Positions 15,743-24,362 of a stretch of 64,000 bases of DNA are shown here, piece by piece. Within the stretch, counting starts at the first letter, position 1, and the number at the start of each line of letters is the position of its first letter. The position numbers and the translations under genes were made by a program. The notes under the pieces are model-generated. The model was given only the letters and a program-made list of their open reading frames with translations. It did no database searches and was not told the DNA's origin. The stretch comes from HyVt-105 sp049975425 (GTDB lineage: Bacteria; Bacteroidota; Bacteroidia; Bacteroidales; VadinHA17): NCBI GenBank assembly GCA_049975425.1, contig JBNGDI010000014.1, forward strand, positions 1-64,000, in the 5' to 3' direction.

Positions 15743-17041
15743 TCATTGTTTTTTCAGAAATATGAACTGGCCGCCTTCATCACCGGTATTTTTAATGGGT
15801 TGAAAACTGGGTGATTGCTCTGAATTATTGATCACCGGTATCCGGATCGAATTGAACAACTGACTGGCATCAAAAAACAGGTCGTTGTTGTTCTCAAGGG
15901 CTTTCAGCAAATAATAGGCAAATACCGAATGTCCATCCCTTCCCCCATCCATCACCGGTTCAATGCCTCCGCTTGTCAGGGCCTGCCTCGACAAAAGATT
16001 ATGAACCGTGCTGTAATACCTTTCCGAATTTTCAAAGGGAATGGAGACAGTCTTTCCCCTGAAAATATCTCCGCTGAAACAGGCATCGGCCACCAGGAGG
16101 GTATGTTTCGAGCGGATCCCTCCCAGAAATGTCTGTATGTCGTTGTTCGAGATATAATTGGAAACCGATTCCGTTGTGGCATCGTAAGGTACCCAGTATC
16201 CTTTGTTCAGTTCCTGTTTGAAATCGCCGTGCCCGGAAAAATAAATAAAAACATTGTCTTCTTCATCCACGTTATCCACCAGCCACTCCATCTCCCGGAT
16301 AATGCGGGCTCGGGTGGCTTCTTCATTATAAAGGGTTCTGAAATGATCGAACTTGTATTTGCTTTTGAGGGTATTTTCTATGGCTTTGGCATCGCGGACG
16401 GCATTGTTCAGCGGAGTCCAGAATCCGCGATAATGATCAATTCCAATGATCAGGGCATAATAATTACCGAAATGCATTTCCGCCCGTGGAGAAGAAACAT
16501 TCAGTCCTTTCAGCGGATCCCCCACTCCCCGCATCTTTTCCTGAGCTGAAGATTCCGATGCAGCCCTTGGCTGAGCAACGGGGGTAACAACCGCCTCCCT
16601 CACCGAGGCCTGATCGTCTGTTCCCCGGCACTGCACCAGCAAACTGAGGGGTTCTGCCCGGTAGCCGCTTCGGTCATGCACTTCGAGCAGAAAATTAGCC
16701 TCTCCGCTCTGCAACCTTGGTCCGGCGGTAACAGGAATCTCCACTTCTTTCATGGCATTGATGGAATGTCTTCCCAGCGTAAATTCGGATTCATATTCCA
16801 GCCCCTGAATCCCGTTCGTTTCAGTAACATTAAGCATCAGATAATTGGCTCTGGCATCCCCAACATTTTTCAGCTTCAGGACGATCAGCACCTTTTCTTT
16901 AGGATCAATCAGTTGATTTCCATCTTTATCCCTGAATTCCCACTCAATGATAATCCGCGGGCTTCTTTCCTGAGCAGCCACTGGTGATTGCAGCAGGCAA
17001 AATCCCGGCAAAAGCAACAGAAACAAAGATTTTCCACTCAT
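15743..17041 (-). CDS. secreted caspase-family (peptidase C14) protein
   Basis: The 432-residue protein has a signal peptide (MSGKSLFLLLLPGFCLLQSPVAAQ), an N-terminal beta-rich domain of CARDB-like type (about 28-135, KNVGDARANYLMLNVTET), a Ser/Ala/Gln-rich linker, and a C14 caspase-like domain (about 195-432). The catalytic dyad is clear: His in YFSGHGD (about 272) and Cys in VADACFSGD (about 319). YALIIGIDHYRGFWTPLNNAVRDA is the usual caspase/metacaspase N-terminal strand. It is predicted to be exported to the periplasm or beyond. It is the first gene of a leftward pair with the propeller-PP2C sensor. Target specificity (caspase-like or Arg/Lys-type) cannot be told from sequence alone. Confidence 0.9.
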   Translation of the reverse strand: MSGKSLFLLLLPGFCLLQSPVAAQERSPRIIIEWEFRDKDGNQLIDPKEKVLIVLKLKNVGDARANYLMLNVTETNGIQGLEYESEFTLGRHSINAMKEVEIPVTAGPRLQSGEANFLLEVHDRSGYRAEPLSLLVQCRGTDDQASVREAVVTPVAQPRAASESSAQEKMRGVGDPLKGLNVSSPRAEMHFGNYYALIIGIDHYRGFWTPLNNAVRDAKAIENTLKSKYKFDHFRTLYNEEATRARIIREMEWLVDNVDEEDNVFIYFSGHGDFKQELNKGYWVPYDATTESVSNYISNNDIQTFLGGIRSKHTLLVADACFSGDIFRGKTVSIPFENSERYYSTVHNLLSRQALTSGGIEPVMDGGRDGHSVFAYYLLKALENNNDLFFDASQLFNSIRIPVINNSEQSPSFQPIKNTGDEGGQFIFLKKQ

Positions 17042-17187
17042 GAGGCAGGTATTTGCGAAAGTACTAATTTACAATTATTCTGGAACTGGCACAACAAAGT
17101 ATCGAAATTCAACAGCTTAGATTATGAACACAGAAAAAAACGGGGCGCGGAAATCACATCTGTCCTGCACATTCCCATGTAAAATGT

Positions 17188-17195
17188 TACTTTTG
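17188..17195 (+). promoter_or_regulatory. -7 promoter element for the EEP gene
   Basis: TACTTTTG matches TAnnTTTG, 20 nt upstream of the ATG at 17216, a spacing usual in Bacteroidota. No TTTG is seen at the -33 position. Confidence 0.5.
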
Positions 17196-17215
17196 TATTT
17201 CAAACCTCCGGAAAC

Positions 17216-18253
17216 ATGAAGCATTATCTCCTTTTGATCCTGTTCCTGCCTGTATGGTTGCCGGGTGCATTTACAGAAGGAAAAGCCCAGCAAAACCAGA
17301 TCTTCCAGGTGGCTTTCTATAATGTGGAAAATCTGTTTGACACCAATGATGATCCGTATCCCGGGGATGATGCTTTTACACCCGGAGGCGCCAACCGGTG
17401 GGAAGAAGAAAGATACCGGAAAAAGATCAGTGATATTGCCCGTGTAATTTCAGAGATGGACACCTCCGGATTGCCGGCAGTGGTAGGCCTGTGTGAAGTG
17501 GAAAACCGGAAAGTTCTGAAGGACATGATTGCCGGACCTTTGCTGGCATCAGGCAACTACGGGATCGTTCATCATGACGGTCCTGACTTCCGGGGCATAG
17601 ATGTAGCCATGATCTACCGGAAAGATCTTTTTGAAGTGGCGGAAGAACGGACCATTCCGGTTCTTTTTCCATTCGATACAATAACCACCCGCAATATTTT
17701 ATATGTCAAAGGCCTGGCCGCACAAACCGATACACTGCATTTGTTCATTAACCACTGGAGCTCAAGAAGCGAAGGACAGAGACAGACCGAACGCAGAAGG
17801 ATATACTCGGCTGTGACCCTCCGGCGAGCCGTCGACTCGGTAATGAATTACCAGCCCGCGGCCCGGATACTCATCATGGGTGATTTCAACGACGAACCCA
17901 CCAACACCAGCCTTCATACTGCCCTGAATGCCAATAACAAAAGGGTTAACGCTTCGGTTCGGGAACTGTACAATCTGATGTACGATATGCATAATTTTAA
18001 GGGAGAGGGAACCTATAACTACCGGGGCGATTGGAACATGCTGGATCAGATCATCGTGTCACGTTCGCTCCTGGATGCCACTGAAGGGATCAAAGCATCT
18101 GTTGACGGGGGAAAAATATACCGGGCCGAATGGATGATGTTCGAACACCCGCAATACGGTCCAGCTCCCAACCGCACCTACGGCGGAAGCCGTTACTATG
18201 GCGGCATCAGCGATCATCTGCCGGTTTATACCCGTTTAATGATCATCCGCTGA
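17216..18253 (+). CDS. secreted endonuclease/exonuclease/phosphatase (EEP) family protein
   Basis: The 345-residue protein has a signal peptide (to about residue 25) and an EEP fold: FQVAFYNVENLFDT with the metal-site Asn, GLCEVENRKVL with the metal-binding Glu, LFINHWSSRS with the catalytic His region, RILIMGDFNDEPTN (Asp/Asn pair) and GGISDHLPVYTRL with the terminal Asp-His. All the key residues of the family are present. In Bacteroidota these are exported phosphodiesterases or nucleases of unknown substrate. uvrB begins 18 nt after the stop, so the two are probably cotranscribed; this need not imply a shared function. Confidence 0.9.
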   Translation: MKHYLLLILFLPVWLPGAFTEGKAQQNQIFQVAFYNVENLFDTNDDPYPGDDAFTPGGANRWEEERYRKKISDIARVISEMDTSGLPAVVGLCEVENRKVLKDMIAGPLLASGNYGIVHHDGPDFRGIDVAMIYRKDLFEVAEERTIPVLFPFDTITTRNILYVKGLAAQTDTLHLFINHWSSRSEGQRQTERRRIYSAVTLRRAVDSVMNYQPAARILIMGDFNDEPTNTSLHTALNANNKRVNASVRELYNLMYDMHNFKGEGTYNYRGDWNMLDQIIVSRSLLDATEGIKASVDGGKIYRAEWMMFEHPQYGPAPNRTYGGSRYYGGISDHLPVYTRLMIIR

Positions 18254-18271
18254 AAAAACCGGAGAACCTGT

Positions 18272-20311
18272 ATGGGGTTTAACATTGTTTCGGAATTCCA
18301 GCCCACCGGCGACCAGCCCGAGGCTATCAGGCAACTGGTGAAAGGTTTGCGCTCAGGCACAAGGTTCCACACCCTGCTGGGAGTAACCGGTTCGGGGAAA
18401 ACATTTACCATGGCCAATGTCATCCAGGAACTGCAGCGTCCCGTGCTGATCCTGAGCCACAACAAAACTCTGGCCGCACAGCTTTACGGCGAATTCAGAT
18501 ATTTCTTTCCCGAAAATGCCGTGGAATACTTCGTCAGTTATTACGATTATTACCAGCCCGAAGCATATCTGCCCGTAACCGACACCTACATTGAAAAAGA
18601 CCTTTCCATCAATGAAGAGATCGAAAAGCTCAGGCTGAGCACTACTTCCAGCCTGCTTTCGGGACGGCGGGATGTCATTGTCGTGTCATCAGTTTCCTGT
18701 CTTTATGGTATTGGGAATCCTGAAGATTTTCACAACACAAGTATCCCGGTCAAAAAGGGACAGTTGTTCAGCCGTAACCAGTTCCTCAGAAAGCTGGTGG
18801 AAGCCCTTTATTCCCGCACGGAGTCGGGCCTGGAAAGGGGGCGGTTCCGGGTGAGGGGCGACACGGTGGATATATTTGTGGCATACGGGGATATGGGATA
18901 CCGGATTATTTTCTGGGGAGATGAAGTGGAAAATATTCAGATGATCGATCCGGCCGGAGGCAATGTGATCCGGACCCTGGATGAAGTGATGATATACCCG
19001 GCCAATATATTTGTGACAACCAAAGAACGTATGGAAAGGGCCCTGTACCAGATTGAACAGGATATGTTCGATCAGGTGGAATATTTCAAGGATCAGGCCC
19101 GGTATACCGAAGCAAAAAGAATTGAGGAAAGGGTGCGTTTCGATCTGGAAATGATCAGGGAACTGGGATACTGTTCAGGCATAGAAAACTATTCCAGGTA
19201 TTTTGACGGGAGGAAACCCGGAACCCGCCCTTTCTGCCTGCTGGACTACTTCCCGGATGATTTCCTGACCATCATTGACGAGAGCCATGTAACCATTCCC
19301 CAGATCAGGGCCATGTACGGAGGGGATCATTCCCGTAAATCCACCCTGGTGGAATACGGATTCAGGCTGCCGGCAGCTATTGATAACCGTCCCCTGAAAT
19401 TCGAGGAGTTCGAATCCCTGATCGGACAGACCGTATTTGTCAGCGCCACACCGGCCGACTACGAGCTTGCCCGGTCGGAAGGAATTATTGTGGAACAGCT
19501 GGTCCGCCCAACAGGTTTACCCGACCCGGAAATCGAGGTACGTTCCACCGCCCGGCAGATCGATGACCTGATCGGAGAGATCCGCACGCGGGTAAGCAGG
19601 AAAGAACGCATTCTGGTTACCACCCTTACCAAGCGCATGGCGGAAGAGCTTACCCAGTACCTCGTCCAGGTGAATATCCGCAGCCGGTATATTCATTCCG
19701 ACATCGATACCCTGGAAAGGGTGGAGATCATGGACAACCTGCGCAGCGGCCGTATCGATGTCCTGGTAGGGGTCAATCTGCTGCGTGAGGGGCTCGACCT
19801 GCCGGAAGTATCCCTGGTGGCTATTCTGGATGCCGACAAGGAAGGATTCCTGCGATCAGAAAGATCGCTGACACAGACCGCAGGCAGGGCGGCCAGGAAC
19901 CTGTACGGAAAAGTGATTATGTATGCCGACAAGGTGACCGAATCCATGCGGAAGACCATGGATGAAACGAATCGGCGGAGGGAAAAGCAACTGGCCTATA
20001 ACCGGGAACACGGGATTACCCCACGCCAGATCGAAAGAGCGGGAAGACCCACCATGGGAATGCCCAGGGAAAAAGCTGCCGGGAAGAAAAAGGTATACGT
20101 TGAACCAGAGCAACTCGATGTGGCTGCAGATCCGGTGGTAAGCTACATGGGACGTGAAGCGCTGGTCAGGACCATTGAAAAAGCCCGCCGTTCCATGGAA
20201 AAAGCCGCTTCGGAACTTGATTTCATTGAAGCTGCCCGGTACCGGGATGAGATGTATGCCCTGGAGAAAATACTGAAATCAAAATTTCCGGAAATAAAAA
20301 AAAACAGGTAA
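18272..20311 (+). CDS. uvrB: excinuclease ABC subunit B
   Basis: UvrB is the damage-verifying helicase-like subunit of nucleotide excision repair. The 679-residue protein has Walker A GVTGSGKT (37-44), the damage-binding beta-hairpin YYDYYQPEAYLP (about 92-103), the UvrB-specific DESHVTIPQIRAMYGGD, helicase motifs VSATPADYEL and GVNLLREGLDLPEVSLV, QTAGRAARN, and a C-terminal UVR domain (EKAASELDFIEAARYRDEM) that contacts UvrC. Length matches E. coli UvrB (673). It shares an apparent transcript with the EEP gene. Confidence 0.98.
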   Translation: MGFNIVSEFQPTGDQPEAIRQLVKGLRSGTRFHTLLGVTGSGKTFTMANVIQELQRPVLILSHNKTLAAQLYGEFRYFFPENAVEYFVSYYDYYQPEAYLPVTDTYIEKDLSINEEIEKLRLSTTSSLLSGRRDVIVVSSVSCLYGIGNPEDFHNTSIPVKKGQLFSRNQFLRKLVEALYSRTESGLERGRFRVRGDTVDIFVAYGDMGYRIIFWGDEVENIQMIDPAGGNVIRTLDEVMIYPANIFVTTKERMERALYQIEQDMFDQVEYFKDQARYTEAKRIEERVRFDLEMIRELGYCSGIENYSRYFDGRKPGTRPFCLLDYFPDDFLTIIDESHVTIPQIRAMYGGDHSRKSTLVEYGFRLPAAIDNRPLKFEEFESLIGQTVFVSATPADYELARSEGIIVEQLVRPTGLPDPEIEVRSTARQIDDLIGEIRTRVSRKERILVTTLTKRMAEELTQYLVQVNIRSRYIHSDIDTLERVEIMDNLRSGRIDVLVGVNLLREGLDLPEVSLVAILDADKEGFLRSERSLTQTAGRAARNLYGKVIMYADKVTESMRKTMDETNRRREKQLAYNREHGITPRQIERAGRPTMGMPREKAAGKKKVYVEPEQLDVAADPVVSYMGREALVRTIEKARRSMEKAASELDFIEAARYRDEMYALEKILKSKFPEIKKNR

Positions 20312-20340
20312 ATTCACCCCAAACCCGGTTATCGGAAACA

Positions 20341-20790
20341 ATGAAATTCAGCCGTTTTCGCATCTTTTTTCTATTCATGATCCTTCTGCTGGGACCGCAA
20401 TGCAAATCCACCCGGACGGTTCAATCGGGCTTTTATTCCGAAAAGGAATTGATCATTGATTACGATATGGAACTGCCGGAGGAAACGGATAGCCACTTTG
20501 AGATTTACGATGTTTCCATGCATGACGGAAAGCTTTATATCTATGTAAGATACCGCGCCGGAGAGGTTCTGGATGATTTTGAACTGTTTACCAACGGGTT
20601 GCTGACCAAAACTTATCCTCCCATGGTACCCCTGGTACTGAAAAGAAATCCCTCGGGAACGAAAGGAGAAAAAATGGTTATAGAAGAATTGATCTTTGAT
20701 GTAAGCAAGGCCCGGCAATGGGCCGATGATCAGATAATATTCCGTTTGCTCGGCTATCCCAATGTCATTATCTACCGCATCAGGAAATAA
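20341..20790 (+). CDS. small lipoprotein of unknown function
   Basis: I do not recognise a family. The 149-residue protein has a short basic N terminus and hydrophobic stretch ending LLLGPQCKS, a plausible lipobox, so it is probably a lipoprotein. The mature part is a single beta-rich domain (HFEIYDVSMHDGKLYIYVRYRAGEVLDDFELFTNG, then LVLKRNPSGTKGEKMVIEELIFDVSKAR) reminiscent of small beta-sandwich periplasmic proteins. It begins 29 nt after uvrB and is followed by a terminator shared with the convergent sigA gene. Confidence 0.7.
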   Translation: MKFSRFRIFFLFMILLLGPQCKSTRTVQSGFYSEKELIIDYDMELPEETDSHFEIYDVSMHDGKLYIYVRYRAGEVLDDFELFTNGLLTKTYPPMVPLVLKRNPSGTKGEKMVIEELIFDVSKARQWADDQIIFRLLGYPNVIIYRIRK

Positions 20791-20817
20791 AAAAACATCC
20801 GGCCGGCTGTTTTTTTA
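20789..20817. terminator. bidirectional terminator between the lipoprotein gene and sigA
   Basis: AAAAAACA pairs with TGTTTTTT around a CCGGCCGG core (20799-20806). A run on one side and T run on the other allow it to act for both convergent genes. It reaches to within two bases of the sigA stop codon. Confidence 0.8.
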
Positions 20818-20818
20818 T

Positions 20819-21679
20819 TTAACCCAGGTATGATTTCAGCAATTTACTGCGGGAAGTATGCCGCAACCTTCTGATAGCTTTCTCCTTGATCTGCCTTACC
20901 CTTTCACGGGTCAGACCGAATTTTTCTCCGATCTCCTCCAGAGTCATTTCCTGCACACCTATTCCGAAGAACAGCTTGATAATGTCTCTTTCGCGCTCGG
21001 TAAGCGTGGCCAGCGCCCTTTCTATTTCGCGTGTCAGTGATTCGTTCAGCAATTCCTTGTCGGCATTGGGCGAATCGGTGTTGGGAAGAACATCCAGCAG
21101 GCTGTTATCCTCCCCGTCAACAAAGGGAGCATCGACCGATACGTGCCTTCCGGAAACACGCAGTGTGTCGTTTACTTTTTCTTTCGGAAGCTCCAGGGCT
21201 TCAGCCAGCTCTTCCGCAGAAGGAGTTCTTTCAAATTGCTGTTCAAACTTGGAAAAAGCCTTGTTGATTTTGTTAAGGGATCCTACCTGGTTAAGCGGCA
21301 GGCGAACAATACGTGATTGTTCGGCCAGCGCCTGAAGAATGGATTGCCGGATCCACCATACGGCATAGGAAATAAATTTAAAACCCCGGGTTTCATCAAA
21401 TTTTTCAGCCGCCTTGATCAGGCCGAGGTTGCCTTCATTGATCAGATCAGGAAGGCTCAATCCCTGGTTCTGATACTGTTTGGCTACGGACACCACAAAA
21501 CGAAGATTGGCCCGGGTCAGCTTTTCCAGCGCATCCCTGTCGCCCTTTTTAATCCTCTGGGCGAGCTCGACTTCTTCTTCAACGGTAATCAGTTCCTCTT
21601 TACCTATTTCCTGCAGGTACTTGTCCAGAGAAGCACTCTCACGGTTCGTGATGGACTTCGTAATCTTGAGTTGTCTCAT
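20819..21679 (-). CDS. sigA: primary sigma factor of RNA polymerase (RpoD/SigA type)
   Basis: The 286-residue protein is the short primary sigma of Bacteroidota, lacking the long region 1.1 of E. coli sigma-70. Region 1.2 is LDKYLQEIGKEELITVEEEVELAQRI. Region 2 is ANLRFVVSVAKQYQNQGLSLPDLINEGNLGLIKAAEKFD with the -10 recognition helix YAVWWIRQSILQALAEQ. Region 3 is PSAEELAEAL. Region 4.2 is TLEEIGEKFGLTRERVRQIKEKAIRRLR. This factor would read the TTTG/TAnnTTTG promoters noted through the window. It is transcribed alone, leftward, with its own promoter. Confidence 0.97.
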   Translation of the reverse strand: MRQLKITKSITNRESASLDKYLQEIGKEELITVEEEVELAQRIKKGDRDALEKLTRANLRFVVSVAKQYQNQGLSLPDLINEGNLGLIKAAEKFDETRGFKFISYAVWWIRQSILQALAEQSRIVRLPLNQVGSLNKINKAFSKFEQQFERTPSAEELAEALELPKEKVNDTLRVSGRHVSVDAPFVDGEDNSLLDVLPNTDSPNADKELLNESLTREIERALATLTERERDIIKLFFGIGVQEMTLEEIGEKFGLTRERVRQIKEKAIRRLRHTSRSKLLKSYLG

Positions 21680-21703
21680 CTACAATGATTTGTTAATATT
21701 TTG

Positions 21704-21734
21704 CAAAGTTAGACCATTTGGGAATAAAATTCAA
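21704..21734 (-). promoter_or_regulatory. promoter of sigA (-33 and -7 elements)
   Basis: On the minus strand a TTG at 21734-21732 is followed 20 nt later by TAACTTTG (21711-21704), a match to TAnnTTTG with the expected spacing. The -7 box lies 24 nt upstream of the sigA ATG. This is the best-formed Bacteroidota promoter seen in the window. Confidence 0.6.
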
Positions 21735-21761
21735 TTATTTTTTTCATTCTTCAGAGACATG

Positions 21762-21790
21762 AAAAAAAGACCTGCTGCAGCAGGTCTTTC
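21762..21790 (-). terminator. terminator of degP
   Basis: A perfect 18-bp palindrome, GACCTGCTGCAGCAGGTC (21769-21786), followed on the minus strand by seven T residues, 31 nt after the degP stop codon. Confidence 0.85.
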
Positions 21791-21816
21791 CTTCTGCAAG
21801 CAACAGGTTCAAAAAA

Positions 21817-23268
21817 TCAGAATTTCACTACATATACATAAATATATCTTCCTCCCGGATAGATTCCTTCTATTTCAACCGATGAACCTTTCGGCTGTCG
21901 GGTAAGGAAATTTTTCACCTGTGCGGCCGATTCAACCGGTTCCCCGTCGATGCTGGTGATCACGAAATTTTTCTTGATGCCTGCATCCAGCAAAGCTCCT
22001 TCTCCAAGTTCCGTGATCTGCACACCGTTGTCAATCTGGAGACGGTTCTTCAGGCTCCTGTCTATATCCCTGAATTTTGCCCCCAGCACGTTGGTTTCAG
22101 CGGTAATATACCTTGCTTCGCCTTCCATGTTACGTAAAACCACCTCAAATTGTTTCTCCCTGTTGTTTCTTTTTACCACAACATCAACCTTATCCTTTGG
22201 GCGATAGCGGCTTACCTGTTCCTGAAGTTCTGATACCGAATTCACCTTTACCCCGTTTATGGAAATAATGACATCTCCTGGTTCGATACCGGCTGCCTGG
22301 GCAGCCCCGTTTTCGGCTACTCCGCTGATATAAACCCCTTCAATGGACTCCAGGTCGTTTTCTTTTGCCAGTTCATTAGTTACATCAGTAATGGTCACAC
22401 CGAGGACAGCCCGCTGAACGGAACCGAATTCGATAATATCGGCCACGATTTTTTTTACAATATTCACCGGTACGGCAAAAGAATTACCGGCATAGGCCCC
22501 GTTAGGAGAAATTATGGCCGTATTGATCCCAACCAGCTCTCCCCGGGTATTCACAAGCGCTCCCCCGCTGTTCCCACGGTTCAGAGCAGCATCGGTCTGA
22601 ATGAACGATTCCACGCGGTAGTTGTCGGGAAGAATGCCCAGGTTTCTGCCTTTTGCACTCACAATCCCGGCTGTGACCGTCGAGGTCAGATTAAATGGAT
22701 TGCCCACAGCCAGTACCCATTCACCGAGTTTCAGATTGTCGGAGTCACCGAAGGGAATGAAAGGAAAATCCTCGCCCTTGATCTTTAGCAGGGCAATATC
22801 GGTACTGGGATCGGTACCGATGATCTCGGCTTTGAAAACCCGTTTGTCATTCAGGGTCACCTCGATATCATCGGCTCCTTCCACCACATGATTGTTGGTC
22901 ACAATATACCCGTCGGGAGAAACGATCACCCCCGAACCTATCCCTACAATGGGTGTGGGCTCACTCCTGTAAATATCCCCGTAGAAAAACTCATAGAAGG
23001 GATTTGTATACCTTTGCCTTTGAAATTTCGTATTTTTTACATGTACCACGGCATGAACCGATTTTTCCGCAGCTACGGTGAAGTCAAGATGGCTGCCTTC
23101 AAAACTGGCAGGATAATTGGCCAGGCTGACTGATTGCGTATCATACTGTTGCCAGACCAGTGGATGAGTTTGCTTTTCAGCGGGAAAAACCGCCGCATAC
23201 AATATAATTCCCACCACAGCCCCTGTCATTGCAATCAATAAGGTTCCAAGTGTCTTTTTCGTATTCAT
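21817..23268 (-). CDS. degP: Do-family periplasmic serine protease/chaperone
   Basis: The 483-residue protein has an uncleaved or cleavable N-terminal membrane segment (TLGTLLIAMTGAVVGIILYAAV), a trypsin-like domain with catalytic His127 (IVTNNHVVEG), Asp157 (DPSTDIALLKI) and Ser234 (LNRGNSGGALV), and two PDZ domains (about 265-350, VAENGAAQAAGIEPGDVIISINGV; and about 395-483, GALLDAGIKKNFVITSIDGE). It degrades or refolds misfolded envelope proteins. Start at 23268 is chosen because the longer frame adds 24 residues with no family likeness before MNTKKTLG. The gene stands alone, between sigA and the divergent dapF. Confidence 0.95.
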   Translation of the reverse strand: MNTKKTLGTLLIAMTGAVVGIILYAAVFPAEKQTHPLVWQQYDTQSVSLANYPASFEGSHLDFTVAAEKSVHAVVHVKNTKFQRQRYTNPFYEFFYGDIYRSEPTPIVGIGSGVIVSPDGYIVTNNHVVEGADDIEVTLNDKRVFKAEIIGTDPSTDIALLKIKGEDFPFIPFGDSDNLKLGEWVLAVGNPFNLTSTVTAGIVSAKGRNLGILPDNYRVESFIQTDAALNRGNSGGALVNTRGELVGINTAIISPNGAYAGNSFAVPVNIVKKIVADIIEFGSVQRAVLGVTITDVTNELAKENDLESIEGVYISGVAENGAAQAAGIEPGDVIISINGVKVNSVSELQEQVSRYRPKDKVDVVVKRNNREKQFEVVLRNMEGEARYITAETNVLGAKFRDIDRSLKNRLQIDNGVQITELGEGALLDAGIKKNFVITSIDGEPVESAAQVKNFLTRQPKGSSVEIEGIYPGGRYIYVYVVKF

Positions 23269-23456
23269 AACAGAAGTTTTTTTTATTTTTACTTTTCCGG
23301 CATAAAACAAAATTCGGCTTTTTTCATGAGAAATGCTCAAAAATTATGCCTCCTGTCCGGATATGACACACAAAATATTACCTTATAATACTATTTTACA
23401 ATATGTTGCAACACTTCTTCCCACAGTCTTATTTAACATGATTTAACGTTTGATCC

Positions 23457-24239
23457 ATGCAGTTAGCATTCGAGAAATACCAGGGAACCGGAAATGACTT
23501 CATTCTGACCGACGGAAGGGCAACAGAGGTTATCCCGGGAGAAGAGCAGATCAAATTTCTGTGTGACAGGCATTTCGGGATAGGAGCTGACGGGTTCATG
23601 ATCCTTCTTCCCCACGGGAAACATGCTTTCGGAATGAAATACTACAATGCCGACGGCCGGGAAAGTACCATGTGCGGAAACGGCGGAAGGTGCATGATCG
23701 AATATGCCCGATCCCTGGGCTTGTTCGGGAAGCAGGGAACCTTTCTTGCCACCGATGGAATCCATCAGGGAAGAATCCTCGACAATGGCATGATCAGTCT
23801 GAAAATGAACGATGTTGTCAGGGTCGAACCCTGCCTGAACGGCTATTATCTCGATACGGGATCGCCCCATTATGTGGAATTCGTAACAGATGTTTCCCGG
23901 CTGAATGTAACGGAAGCCGGGCAAAAAATCAGACACCACGAAGCGTTCAAACCGGCTGGTACAAATGTGAACTTTGCCGAAATTATGGGACCCGGGAAGC
24001 TCTACGTCAGGACTTTTGAACGCGGAGTGGAAGCTGAGACCCTCTCCTGCGGCACCGGTGTGACAGCGTCTGCCATTTCGTCAGTTTTCTACACAGGCCA
24101 CAGGAACCGGAATTTCACTATTGAAACCCGTGGGGGCAGGTTAAAAATCAGTTTTAGCGTAAACAGGGAGGGGATCTTTCAGAATGTCTGGCTTACCGGG
24201 CCGGCCATTCATGTTTTCTCAGGCACCATCACGGTATGA
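23457..24239 (+). CDS. dapF: diaminopimelate epimerase
   Basis: DapF interconverts LL- and meso-diaminopimelate for lysine and peptidoglycan synthesis. The 260-residue protein has KYQGTGNDFIL (7-17), the two active-site cysteines Cys73 in ESTMCGNGGRCM and Cys198 in ETLSCGTGVTASA, and FERGVEAET before the second. Length fits (about 260-280). No other lysine-pathway gene adjoins it. Its upstream region has no clear TAnnTTTG box. Confidence 0.96.
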   Translation: MQLAFEKYQGTGNDFILTDGRATEVIPGEEQIKFLCDRHFGIGADGFMILLPHGKHAFGMKYYNADGRESTMCGNGGRCMIEYARSLGLFGKQGTFLATDGIHQGRILDNGMISLKMNDVVRVEPCLNGYYLDTGSPHYVEFVTDVSRLNVTEAGQKIRHHEAFKPAGTNVNFAEIMGPGKLYVRTFERGVEAETLSCGTGVTASAISSVFYTGHRNRNFTIETRGGRLKISFSVNREGIFQNVWLTGPAIHVFSGTITV

Positions 24240-24362
24240 GGTGGCATATGCCCGGAACGGGCAAGCCTCAGGCATTTACCTGTTCTTAAATACGGTTCCC
24301 GGCTTCCCTGTTTAATGGCAAAATGGCTATATTTAAAGGTTGTTTTAAAGGATTAAATCATC

